Positions 1 to 10,572 of a DNA stretch of 64,000 bases are shown here, one piece after another. The position numbers were made by a program, and so were the translations under genes. The stretch comes from Whalleya microplaca. Lineage: Eukaryota > Ascomycota > Sordariomycetes > Xylariales > Xylariaceae. The DNA is taken from assembly GCA_022497155.1 (NCBI GenBank), contig MU385730.1, positions 434,001 to 498,000 of the forward strand, in the 5' to 3' direction. The notes under the pieces are model-generated. The model saw only the letters and a program-made list of their open reading frames with translations. It made no database searches and was not told the DNA's origin. Position 1 is the first letter of the stretch; every line of letters begins with the position of its first letter.

Positions 1-78
1 TTTTTTTTTTTTTTTAGTTAAAAAATAAACACTTATTTAACATTATAAAATTATATTTTAACATAACGGCCTTTTATA
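1..78 (+). repeat. left LTR end of the outer retrotransposon (partial)
   Basis: Positions 16-78 match 8956-9018 over 63 bases with ten differences, and every difference is a C-to-T or G-to-A change in this copy. That is what RIP does to one copy of a duplicated sequence. The poly-T tract at 1-15 matches a C-interrupted T tract in the right copy and is explained the same way. Only the 3' end of the left repeat lies in the window, so its full length is unknown. Confidence 0.75.
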
Positions 79-1559
79 TATTTTCTAATTTACTAACTCC
101 CGAGCTACGTTAAAGCAGATTAAAATATTAAAAAAAGCTTTAAAATAGCCCCCTAATAATCCGGAAATACCGTTAGCGAGATATATAAAAGCATTAAATA
201 TTTAAGTCTACTAGATTTATACCCGCCTTAAGCAAATATACGTAATATTAGAAATAGTATTAAAAAATAATTTAAAGAAATAACAATTAAAACGAACGGC
301 TTATAAATAGAGACTAAAAAAATAATAAAACAAATTATTATAACGTTAGGCAGTTCTAAAAGTATAACTACAGGAAAATTTCGATTTATTAATTATATAA
401 AACGCGAATATAATAAAAGGTATTTTTATATAAAACTTTCGGGATTTTTAAGGACTTTAAAAACAGCTAACTTAAATAGGTATAAACTTTTAGCTAGGAA
501 ACCTTTAGCTAAAAAACTTTTAAATATTTTTAGCACCTGCCTTAATAATTATTACAGTTCCGGTATTTAAACGTAAGCTATTATTATAGCCCGAGAAATT
601 CGGGAGCAAGCATAACCGTTATTCTATATAGGAAATGTTAATAAAATATAAGCTTTAAAAAAATACGGAATTTATAAAAAAAGACTAAAATAAGTAATAT
701 AATATTTACAAGCGGCTCAAAAATAACATATAATATATAATAAAGTTATATTATATTATAAAAGGATTTAATAAAACATATAATTTAGTATTTTTTTTAA
801 TACCTATTAAATGTTTATAAAAATTATAATAAAGCTATTAAAGCGGGAGACGAATTATATAAATGCCGCTAGTCTGCTAATTAGACTTTTATATTTTTTA
901 TACTAATTTTAAGCGACTACTAGCAAAAATAAAAGGTAATATATAAAATAATAAAGCAAAACTTATATTTATTAAGAAAATAATTAATAATAAATTTAAA
1001 AACGCGTTAATTTTAGTAGCGCTACCAAACATTTATTAAGACTAAGTTTATTAAGTAATAAATATTATAGCCCGATTTAAAGGGTTGCTATTTTATTATA
1101 ACAGGAATAGTTTAAAAAGCGGGATTACGCCGAATAGATTACTTTTTCCGGGCTTATTACCCTTTACTTTTAGTCGCCTTAAAACTAATTATAAAGGCGA
1201 TATATTAATAACCGGTATAGCCGCATTAGTAAAAAACTAATAGGTTAAATAAATAACGAATAAAGAACGAAACGCTTAAATAAAGCACGGAAAATATTTG
1301 CGATATAAAAAAAAAAGTTACTTATTTAAAAAATATACTTATTATTTTATAAAACTATTTATTTATATTAGGGTTAACGTAATAATAGGCTATAAATTTA
1401 AAAAAAATAAAGCCGAGAAAATATTAAAAAATCAGGAAAACAAATAGTTTTTAAATAAAGTCGCGTTTAAAAACTTAATATAACGGTAAAAAAAATTGAT
1501 ATAGCCGAGCAATTTATAAATAGGGAATTTTTTATAATCGATATATATTTAAATTAATA

Positions 1560-1815
1560 ACTATATATAGAAATTTTTATAGATTTAAGATATAAATATT
1601 ATATTATTATTAATAAAAATATAATAAAACGCTTAAAATTGCCGCATATATTTATCCGGAAAAGGACAGTAAAAAAAGCTATTTATAAAAAAAAATTAAG
1701 CGTTTCGGATATAATTTGCGAAATAATTTATATAAAAACTAACTTTAATAAATATAAGTTAAAAATATTTACGTATATTATATTAAGACTAAATTACTTT
1801 ATAATATTAAAAAAA
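1560..1815 (+). pseudogene. retropepsin (aspartic protease) relic of the outer element
   Basis: In one frame the degraded translation keeps the shape of a Ty3/gypsy aspartic protease: an ID-like stretch near 1570, a K-R-L-K-L-P motif near 1630 (compare the usual KRhnLP), and a terminal I-I-L-K-K-L stretch near 1805 where intact elements have IILGxPWL. The catalytic DSG and the final G-P-W are lost. The uninterrupted stretch 1639-1821 is a chance survivor of this relic and not a gene. Assignment rests on order and residual pattern only. Confidence 0.5.
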
Positions 1816-2159
1816 CTTTAAATAAAGTGTAACCGGGTAATATATATAATATATAAATATATATTATATATAAAAGTTGCCGGAAACTTAAAAATAAAAA
1901 AAATATTTTTTAAAAATTATAAAAGTCCGTAAAACTCGGGAGGCGCTTTATATTAATATAATATATTTTATAATAAAAATAAAAAAAGCTCGGAAATAAG
2001 GAAAATTAAAAAAACAAGTAATAGTTTAATAAACAGCTATATTTGCTATTATATTAGCGGATATTAATAAAGCTTTAGCATTTAAAAAAAAACTAACGTT
2101 CGAAAGAATTTCTTTTTTTAATTAAAGGGCTAAAAATAGTTATTCGAGAAAAAAAAAGG

Positions 2160-3500
2160 CAAGAATTTTCTGCCGTACTATTTAAAAGCCGATTATAAAA
2201 TTAATTTAAACCGTAATAAAACGGGTAAAAAGTTATTTGCTTTTTAGGGGCTATTATATAATATATTCCGAAAGAAATTATTAGCGTTATAAAAAATACT
2301 AATTAAGTTATTAAATAAAAGATATATTTATATAAATAGCTTATTTATAAAAGCCCTTATATTTTTCGTCCGGAAACCGAATAATAAATTCTATTTTTGT
2401 TATAATTATAAAATATTAAATAATATTATTTAACGGAATCGGTACCTATTTCCGTTTATATAAAAAACGTTTAAAACTTTTTCGGGAATAAAATAGTTTT
2501 TTAAAATAAATATTAAGTCGGCTTTTTATAAAATTAAAATTAAGGAAAGAAATAAATAAAAAACAGCTTTTTATATCCGCTTTAAGCTATTCGAGTAGCT
2601 CGTAATTTTTTTTAGCTTAACGGGTATTTCCGTAATATTTTAATATTATATAAACAGTACGCTAAAAAAATACTTAAATATTTTTTATTTAATATATATA
2701 AACGATATATTAATTTATTTTTTTAAGATAAAAAAAATTATATCGATAAAATAAAAAAAATATTAAAATATTTAAAAATAGCAGGCTTAAATTTAAATAT
2801 AAATAAATATAAATTTATAATAACTATTATAAAATACTTAAGATTTATTATCGAAATAAAAAAGGGGGTTTATATAAATCCGGCTAAAATATAAGTAATT
2901 AAAAAATGAAAACTTTTTAAAACGTTTAAAAAAGTCTGTAATTTTTTAGAATTTGCAAACTTTTACCGGAATTTTATTAAAAATTATATAGATTTTATTA
3001 CCTTTTTATCGGCATTTACGAAAAAGAGGGTACCGTTTCGATAAAGGCTTTCGGAAAATCTGGCATTCGAAAACCTTAAACAAACGTTTTTAAAAAAACC
3101 GGCTTTAATATAATAAAATCCCGAACAGGAAATAATAATCGAAATAAATTATTCGGAATAAGCTTACGGGAAATACTTATTATAATATAATAAATAAGAG
3201 ATTTTATTACTTATAGCTTATTATTTTAGGCATTTAATTCCGGCAAAAGTTAATTATAAAATTTACGATAAAAAGCTGCTAGTAATTATGAACTATTTAT
3301 AAATATAAAACGCGGAATTATAAAACGTAATTTTAATATTTATAATTTTATTTAATTATAAAAATCTAAAATATTTTATAACTTTTAAAAAACTTTTTAA
3401 ACAATAAATACGTTAGTTAAAAAAATTAATACGTTTTAATTTCCGATTAAAATTTCGCGTTAAACGCTTAAGTATTAAACCCGATATTTTTTTTATAGCG
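2160..3500 (+). pseudogene. reverse transcriptase and RNase H relic
   Basis: The RT palm motif reads YINDILIYF at 2695-2721, a RIP-altered Y-x-D-D box. Downstream, near 2935-2985, a stretch reads like the conserved connection segment (N-F-L-x-F-A-N-F-Y-R-N-F-I), followed by FxNLKQTF near 3070-3090 and a decayed RNase H with an I-Y-D-K-K-L-L-V-I motif near 3265-3290. This order and these motifs are typical of the Ty3/gypsy group. Many in-frame stops, mostly TAA and TAG from former CAA or TGG codons, make it non-functional. Confidence 0.8.
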
Positions 3501-3930
3501 CGAATAAAACCTGCTATAAGGAATATAAAACAAAAGGTATAAAGGACGGGAATTTTAACTATTATAAAAGAAATAGTTATTTTATATATAACTTAGAAAA
3601 TATAAATAAGCGGGAACTATTAAAATAAAATATATTTAGTTATATAAATAAAATATCTTAGAAAATAAAGAAATTTTCGAATATAAAGATTTATAATCGC
3701 TATAAAATATAAAAGTAATAAAAGACCCGAATTATACGCAAGTAATAAAGGCAGTAGCTTAAAAAAACCGAGCGTTTTTTAAAAACCTAAATAAAAAAAT
3801 ATCGTTATCGGAATATAATATTAATAATAAAAGTTAATTATATTTTTATAAGTGTATTTAAATCTTTAATTAAAAATTACTCCGTATTACTTTAATATAA
3901 AATATTTATAACTTATATTTAATAAAATAC

Positions 3931-4210
3931 TGTGTTAAGACAGGGTGTCGGGGTGAAGTAAAAGTGAGATATTAGGTTAAAAAATGAGTGTATATTAGCT
4001 GCTAAAGCTGTGTGTGTGTGTGACTATGTGACTATTTAGTGAGGTAAATGTGAGGGAAAAGGTCAGCTAAATATAGGTATATAATCCACTGTAAATTGCC
4101 TTGTGAAATGCCTTATAAATACCCTGTAAAGTGCCTTATAACGTGGCTTTAGGGGGCTTTTAGTGGCTTTTAAGCTGCTGTTAATACCCGTAATCCCTTG
4201 CCCCATTATA
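3931..4210. repeat. left LTR of the nested element
   Basis: Starts TGTGTTAAGACAGGG and ends CCCCATTATA. It contains a short (TG)n run near 4008-4022. It aligns end to end with 5140-5419 at the same length. Confidence 0.75.
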
Positions 4211-4349
4211 TCCCTCCCTGATTTTTCAGCTAGCGTCCATGCAGCTAAAAAATTTGAAAAAAAAGAAAAATGAAAACACGCCCCACACTTGAATGCTTGA
4301 CTTTTAGATCTAAAAAAAAAAAAAAAAAATTTCACCCCAGGGACCTTAA

Positions 4350-4600
4350 GGTAACAGGTTAAATAGCTACAGCTATTAGTAGCAATAGCAGTAGCAAGTT
4401 AAGTAATAATAAGTCAGCTAGCCATAGCTAGCCACGGCTTTTAACAGGTTAATTAGCCACAGTTAGCCACGGCTTTTAATAAGTTAAATAGCCACAGCTA
4501 TTAGTAGTAGCAGGTCAGGTGATAACAGGTTAAATAGCCACAGCTATTAGTAATAATAATAATAATAATAGTAATAATAGCAGCTAATAGCCTCCCTTAT
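4350..4600. repeat. short degenerate repeats inside the nested element
   Basis: The motif ACAGGTTAAATAGC(C)ACAGCTATTAG recurs about four times with variation between roughly 4350 and 4560, followed by an (ATA)n-like tract at 4549-4580. No protein can be read from it. Confidence 0.6.
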
Positions 4601-5139
4601 TACTAAAGGTGGCATTTAAGTAATAAAGTGTATTAAGGTGTAAAAAGGTGTTATTTAATATCGTTATTTATATAAATTATATACGTATTAATAGCTAGCT
4701 ATATTTAGTTATATATTAAATATAATTAGCTTATTACTGTTACTTATATAAAATAGACAAGTTTATATATAAAAACATACGGTTTAATATCTCTAGTATT
4801 ATCGCGCTTTATATTCCTAGTGTTTTATTATATAAAAAAAAAATTCGTAAATTATAAGTAATAAGTGACGTAAATATAATATAAATAAAAGCAGCTAGCT
4901 ATCGATTATATAACTTAGTTCAATTTATATAAAAAACAAGTAGCTATCGGACGAAAGGAAATAATCCGCGTATAATATATCGGATAAAAATAAAGTAAAT
5001 TTAATAGTATATAAAATATACTTTAAATGGCTATTACTAATAAATTTTATGCCTCCGTAATATATAATATAAAAAAGGACTATTTTGCTCGATTAATTAA
5101 AAGGCAAAGAAGTTAAGGCCTATCCGGGGGTAAGCTAAA

Positions 5140-5419
5140 TGTATTAAAACAAGGTGTCGGGGTGAAGTAAAAGTGAGATATCAAGTTAAAAAATGAGTGT
5201 ATATTAACTGCCAAAGCTATGTGTGTGTGTGATTATGTGACTATCTAGTGAGGTAAATGTGAGGGAAAAGGTCAGCTAAATACAGGTATGTGATCCACTA
5301 TAAATTGCCCTGTGGAGTGCCCTATAAATACCCTGTAAAGTGCCTTATAACGTGGCTTTAGGGGGCTTTTAGTGGCTTTTAAGCTGCTATTAATACCCGT
5401 AATCCCCTGCCCCATTACA
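5140..5419. repeat. right LTR of the nested element
   Basis: Starts TGTATTAAAACAAGG and ends CCCCATTACA. Relative to the left copy several Gs near its 5' end have become A, while some Cs are better kept further in, so RIP acted on both copies. Confidence 0.75.
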
Positions 5420-5423
5420 ATAC

Positions 5424-6260
5424 CCGAGAAAAAAAAATATATTAATAATACTTTCGAAAACGTTTTATTAGCTTAAAATATTAGCGTTTATAAAACGCTT
5501 TTATAAAAATTATAATATTTATAAAAAAAACGGTATAACGTAATTAAAAAAAAAACTTTTAAATAATATAAAGCCTTACGGGCCTTTACCTTTTAAAGCT
5601 AGCTTAGCTTAAATAAAATAAAGTAAATAAAAAAAATAAAAGATTTTAAGCATTTAAGCTATAGCTCCGCTATAACTTAAATGTTAAATCTTTATCTTTT
5701 ATATAATATATTACTTCACCCCATACATTTTATATTATTAAAACTATTACTTATTCCGGATCGATTTTATAATAAGCTATTTATTAATTTTATAACCGAT
5801 TTATTAACTATTTCTAAATAAAACCTTATTTTTATAATAATAATTTTTAATTAATTAAGAAAATAAGTTATATTAAAGGCTATAACTTTAATAAAAGCGG
5901 AAATATATATTAAATAGTTTATAAATTATTATTAAAAATATTATAGTTTTTCTTATATTATAACTAATAATAAAAGATTTAATTAAATAAAGCGGTTTTA
6001 AAAATAGCTTTATTTATTAGTAAAAATAAAGTAGCATTTATTAATTACGTTTTACACGGAAACCGATAAAACTATTAAACAAGCAAATTAAAAAGTATTA
6101 GTATATTTTCGAACGTTTATATTATATATTTAATTCGAATAAAGCTTATTATTACCGGAAGTAATATTTATAATTAATAACCGAAATATTATAATAATAA
6201 GGTTAAATCTTTTTTTTATATTTTATAAATATTATATAAAACCTATTTTAGTAATAGAAT
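5424..6260 (+). pseudogene. integrase relic, downstream part
   Basis: After the nested LTR element the integrase resumes. A stretch near 5512-5600 resembles the end of the HHCC zinc domain, with the cysteines lost and a K-K-N-G-I-T motif left. The catalytic core starts with a P-D-R-F ... I-T-D-L pattern near 5757-5800 and includes a T-E-T-D-K-T motif near 6058-6080 (compare T-D-G-Q-T-E). The N-terminal part lies at about 3840-3930, left of the insertion. It is broken by stops and by a small inverted-repeat insertion at 5615-5722. Confidence 0.75.
5615..5722. mobile_element. small inverted-repeat (MITE-like) insertion in the integrase relic
   Basis: About 108 bp that fold back on themselves. 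The right terminus TTACTTCACCCC (5711-5722) is the complement of GGGGTGAAGTAA. The left terminus AAAATAAAGTAA (5615-5626) is that sequence with all five of its non-terminal Gs changed to A. The centre forms a strong hairpin around a TCCGC loop (about 5640-5692). GGGGTGAAGTAA also occurs inside the 280-bp LTRs, at 3950 and 5159, so the two families may be related. Confidence 0.5.
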
Positions 6261-6676
6261 ATATTCCGGGATTTATTTCCGAATTACGCATACGGGCAGA
6301 GGTTTTTATTTAATGCTTAAAAAAAGCGATAAAATTTATATAGGCCGTAATAATAATTACGTAATAACGATAAAAAAACGTAATTAACAAATAGTAATTT
6401 TTTATAAAGTAATTCCGAATAAAAAATAAAATATAATTAATACTTAAAAATATTTTTATACCTTAACTTTTATAAAAACTAGTATAATTATACGTTAAAT
6501 ATAAAATAACGCGCGTTATTAGCTTTTAGGTTATAAAATTAAATATACCGAAAGAAATATATAACCGGTTTTATATTAAACTTATTTATTACGTAAGAAA
6601 TAATTCCTTACTTTCTTAAAAAAATAAAAATATATAACTTTTTTTTATAATTGGTAAAAAGGGAAAAAAAGAAATA

Positions 6677-6862
6677 AAATGGCAGATAAAAAAAATTATT
6701 CGAGTAATTATTAAGCGAAAAAAGCGAAAAAAAACTAAATAAGTATTAATAAAATAGGTAGGCTATATAGCTTTAATATAAAAACCGCTCGAAAATTTAA
6801 GGGATACCGAAATAATAAACCGTTTTAAAAAAAATTACGGCGATATAAAAACAAATAATAAG
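6677..6862 (+). pseudogene. chromodomain relic at the integrase C-terminus
   Basis: The degraded translation keeps a chromodomain outline: W-Q-I-K-K-I-I-R-V at the start, a basic K-R-K-K-R-K-K patch, V-G-Y in the middle, K-P-L-E-N-L (intact domains have W-E-P-x-x-N-L) and a closing R-F-K-K-N-Y-G. The position directly after integrase places the element among the chromodomain-bearing Ty3/gypsy elements, which target heterochromatin. Two tryptophan codons and one glutamine codon appear as stops, as RIP predicts. Confidence 0.7.
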
Positions 6863-8940
6863 CCTAAAAAAATTAATATAAAAAAAAAGGTAAAAGTTAC
6901 GCTCGCGCGATATTTATAAATCTAATAAGTTATTAGTAAAATATAAAAACAAAAAAATATAAGTAAAATAAAAAAATGTTATAAAAAATTATAAATTTTT
7001 TATTATTATAAATAACGCAAACGCTATTCCCGAATAAATAATAAATAACTATTTTTATTTATATAATTTTTTTAATAAACCGATAACTAAAATTATTATA
7101 AAACTAACCGAAAAGCGTAATAAATTTAACCGAACGGCGTATTTATATTAGCCGGAAATTAATAATTTAGCTCGTTTTTTTTATCGTTTTTTTTTTATTT
7201 ATATTTATTACCTTTTTTTCTATTTTTACGGGAAAGAATTTAAAAAAACAGTTATAATTACGGCGAAAAATGTTAACGGAAGTAGGGAAAACGCGTAAAT
7301 AAGGGCTACGCGAGCTATACTTAAGCGAGAGATTTATAATAATAATAGGGGCGGGCGGAACGGGCCGAAAAAAAGAACCGGAAACGGAAGTATATATATA
7401 AGCGGCGAGTCCGGTATTATTTATTACGAAATACGTAATAGCTATAATATTACTAATATTATTAGCGATATATTTAAGCGGGCAAACGACTTTTTTAAAC
7501 GCGGCTATAAGTTATTTTTATATAACGTATAAACTAAAAAAAATTATAAAAAAATAAAATAAAAATTTATATATTATTTCTGTTATTATTAAATCTTAGC
7601 CCGGCTTAAAGCCGTAACGCTTATTTTAATACGCTCGAGATATATAATAATATTAATAATACGTTATGCTTATATTCCGGCTAACTTTTAAACAGTAATA
7701 AAAACTAAATAAAAAAAATAAATAACGGGAATATTATAAAAAAACAGGAGAAAATAACTTATTAAAGTTTAAATTATTATAAGTTTAATAAATTTTTATT
7801 AAAATAGTAGCGAAAAAATAAATCTCGGTACCTATAAATAGTTATAAAACGGGGTTAAAAAGCAGTACTCGAATAAAAAAAATAAGGGATAATTTATAAT
7901 AAAACAATTATAACTTTTAATATATTTTATATATTATATATTATAAATAGCTAAATATAGTTAATACTATATTTAAAATACTTTAAAACTAAAAAAAAAA
8001 CTTATAGGTTTAATTAAAATAAAAAGCGGAAGGGTTTTTAATTATATAGCTAATATAAGGGCGGTATAAAATACGATACGTAAAAAAAAGGGAAGCTATA
8101 AAAATAGCGCGAACGGATAACTTATTAAAGGCAATAAAGCCGGAAGGAAAACGAAACAAAAATATAACGGCAGCGGCAAAAGCGAAAATAAACGAAAATA
8201 GCAGCAGAAAAAAAAAGGCGCGTTATAAAAATATTACGGGAGAATATATTAATAACTTAAATAATAAAAAAATAAAAAAATTAGAAGATTAAAAAATTAA
8301 AAAATTAAAAAATTAAAAAATAATAAAATAAAATAAATAATTAAAGAAATGGGTTTTTATTTATAAATAGCTTAAAAAAAAGGAGAAAAAAAGGAATTCC
8401 GAAAAAAGGGCCCGGGATATTTAAGCGACCTTAAAAAAGAATTAATTACGCGGCTAATTATAAAAACTAATTACATATTACGTTAGTTATATATATAAGC
8501 TAATTAAAAATAAAAATCGATTTATTAATTTAAAAATAAATTTAATTGCCGAATAAAAAACTAATTAAAAGCGGGAATTAAGCTTTAATTTTACGCGCGT
8601 TTATTTTATATTTAATTAGCTAATAATAACGTAAAATTAAAAATATTTATAATAAAAAAATTCTTTTATAAAAGTACTTTTATATTACCTCTTAAACCGG
8701 CTTTAATTAATAATAAAACAAATAATTAGTAACTAAAAAAGCCGATAATTAACGGGAATTTACGTATACCTTGCGCTCGGGTATAAAAAACGTAATATAA
8801 TTATATAAAAAGTAAAAGGGGGGGTAATATAATAAGCTATATTATAATAAGGAATATCGGCGATTATAAGCCGATATAATAATATAGCTCTCGAAAACTA
8901 GTATAAATGCTCTCGAGTTATGCCGATATACCTTTTTAAT

Positions 8941-9018
8941 TTTCTTTTTTTCTTTAGTTAAAAAATAAACACTTATTTGGCATTATAAAATTACATCTTG
9001 GCGTGACGGCCTTTCACA
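8941..9018 (+). repeat. right LTR end of the outer retrotransposon
   Basis: This is the less mutated partner of the repeat at 1-78. It ends in ...TTTCACA and is followed at once by normal-composition DNA, so it marks the right boundary of the element. The repeat probably extends further left than 8941, but the matching part of the left copy lies outside the window, so its start cannot be fixed. Confidence 0.7.
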
Positions 9019-9450
9019 TTACAGTGGGGAAAAGGAGTCGGGCTTAAGTTACCGTACACTTCTAACTTATTCCCATTTCCGATTTTATTATGTGAAGTGG
9101 CAACTAAGGAATTAGGTATTTTTTAGTTAAAGATATAATAGCATTAGTTGCTATAAGTTTACAGAGAATTGGGGCAAACGGGCGCGAAAACAGGTATTAC
9201 GATAATTAATCACTGCTTTTAATAACATTATAATCGGGCTACACAAGTTAATGAAAACATTATATAATGGCAGTGGTTACATGATATTTTTTTTACGACT
9301 AAGGTTTTATAAACTTAGTTTATTAACCATCGTTAATCTTTTAAACTCGTGTTATTTCTTAAGAAATATATACAGATAGTTTTTATATATAAAAACCTTA
9401 ATGTAGCCTTTATGGGAAACAGCTTAGTTTAGCTCGGCTTTAAATTATTA
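9019..9450. other. gene-free transition between the RIP island and the foldback element
   Basis: Base composition rises towards normal after 9018. I see no reading frame, RNA gene or further repeat that I can support here. Confidence 0.5.
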
Positions 9451-9830
9451 TACCCGTGCCACGCCCCATTTTTTTCTAGCTTTAAAAATGTACACTAGCT
9501 AAAGCTAGTGTTTACTAGTAATTCACACACATTAGTAATTAACACACCGGCGATAATATCTTAACTAATAGGGAATTTAAATATAGAAAATTAATATATA
9601 AATTATTTAAGGGTATCTTAACTAATAGGGAATTTAAATACGGAAAATTAATATATAAATTATTTAAGGGTATCTTAACTTAAAAAACTATAAACTAAAC
9701 GATGTAAATTATATATTTGTAAAATTTTAGCCAGTGTGTGAATTACTAATGTGTGTGAATTACTAGTAAGCACTAGCTTTAGCTGGTGTACGTTTTCGAA
9801 GCCAGAAAAAAATAAAGCGTGGCACGGGTA
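9451..9830. mobile_element. foldback/MITE-like element with internal tandem repeats
   Basis: The ends TACCCGTGCCACGC (9451-9464) and GCGTGGCACGGGTA (9817-9830) are exact inverted complements. The inverted similarity continues inward over about 90 bases, including the ACTAGTAATTCACACAC stretch on one side and GTGTGTGAATTACTAGT on the other. TTA directly flanks both ends (9448-9450 and 9831-9833). That fits a 3-bp target duplication of the PIF/Harbinger type, but shifting the boundary also gives a TA duplication of the Tc1/mariner type, so the superfamily is open. It is non-coding. Confidence 0.7.
9558..9680. repeat. 57-bp tandem repeat inside the foldback element
   Basis: Two complete units (9558-9614 and 9615-9671) and the first nine bases of a third. 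The units start ATCTTAACTAATAGGG and differ by two transitions. Confidence 0.85.
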
Positions 9831-9833
9831 TTA

Positions 9834-10572
9834 TAAATTTATTAAGTCTCATTATAAATTTCTTTTATAATAATCGTTATAATATCATTTTCAATGACTC
9901 ATATTAATCATCTACTTAATACAAATTGCCAGAGGCTATAAAATCACAGTACTAATTATAATTATGTATGACTATGTGAATGATACCTATATAGTATGGC
10001 GAAATGATCTCGTAATATTGATATTTTATGGTGAATAGTTTCGCCGCTGAAATATAACATGTCCTCGCTAGGAGACATGTTACATATTATAAATCAGGAG
10101 CAGGCAATCAGAAGTTTCGATTATCAATTGCATGTAAGCTACGTACCTTGTTGGCATGTCCGCCAATCAAATTACTAGAAACCTTGGCCCTAACTTAATC
10201 GAACTGGACAGACCCATCTAAAAGTGGGCACGCAAGAGGTAGTGATTAAGTCATAAGAGGAGGCCATTATGAAGCTCGCATTAGCTGGGAGAACTATGAT
10301 CCAACCAAAGTCACACTTTAAATACAGGAGATACTATGCCTATGCTAAATACTTACTACCTAGAGGTCCGAGTACTCACTGTGTGTATAGTGTATACTTA
10401 CTAAGGCATCGACTGCCTATAATATATAAGATAGATTCATGCTTCCAGTCACAACAGCCTTTATTCTCAAACGACGACTCTAGATAAATCATCTATATTT
10501 CAGGCAGCAATACGTTCGTGTTTACCCGTCCTGTCAACTATACAGGGCTGACATACTTTCTCTAAGTCCACG
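9834..10572. other. intergenic, no supported gene
   Basis: Upstream region of the first protein-coding gene. A 72-codon open stretch at 10269-10487 has no recognisable domain and no splice context, so I treat it as chance. Confidence 0.5.

Larger units (their letters stand above)
3931..5419. mobile_element. nested short LTR element (TRIM-like), 280-bp LTRs
   Basis: Two 280-bp direct repeats, 3931-4210 and 5140-5419, both begin with TGT and end in A (the right copy in CA). They flank 929 bp of internal DNA with no coding capacity. The sequence ATAC, or AATAC if one shared A is counted, stands directly before the left copy (3926-3930) and at the end of the right copy (5419-5423), so it is a plausible target-site duplication. 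The host integrase continues on both sides. Differences between the two repeats are mostly C/T and G/A transitions, so this element was also hit by RIP, but less than its host. Length and lack of genes fit a terminal-repeat retrotransposon in miniature. Confidence 0.75.
1..9018 (+). mobile_element. RIP-degenerated chromodomain Ty3/gypsy LTR retrotransposon with nested insertions
   Basis: A block of extreme AT richness in which one retroelement can still be read on the plus strand through many stops. Terminal repeats survive at 1-78 and 8941-9018. Between them, in the order expected of Ty3/gypsy pol, lie remains of protease (about 1560-1815), reverse transcriptase (about 2160-2860), RNase H (about 2900-3500), integrase (about 3840-3930, then 5424-6260) and a chromodomain (6677-6862). 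The integrase is interrupted by a younger LTR element. No reading frame is intact, so the element cannot encode a working protein. The stretch 79-1500 probably held gag, but I could not read it. The stretch 6870-8900 is AT-rich, with a less degraded patch at 7250-7500, and I cannot assign it; it may be a further insertion. The left boundary is cut by the window edge. Confidence 0.85.

Noticed and set aside
1639..1821. 60-codon open frame starting near a protease-like stretch
   Set aside because: It is a surviving piece of the RIP-degraded retropepsin region, with a non-ATG start, and not a gene.
4063..4335. 90-codon minus-strand frame with a poly-Phe start
   Set aside because: It runs across the left LTR and a poly-A tract of the nested element, with no coding character.
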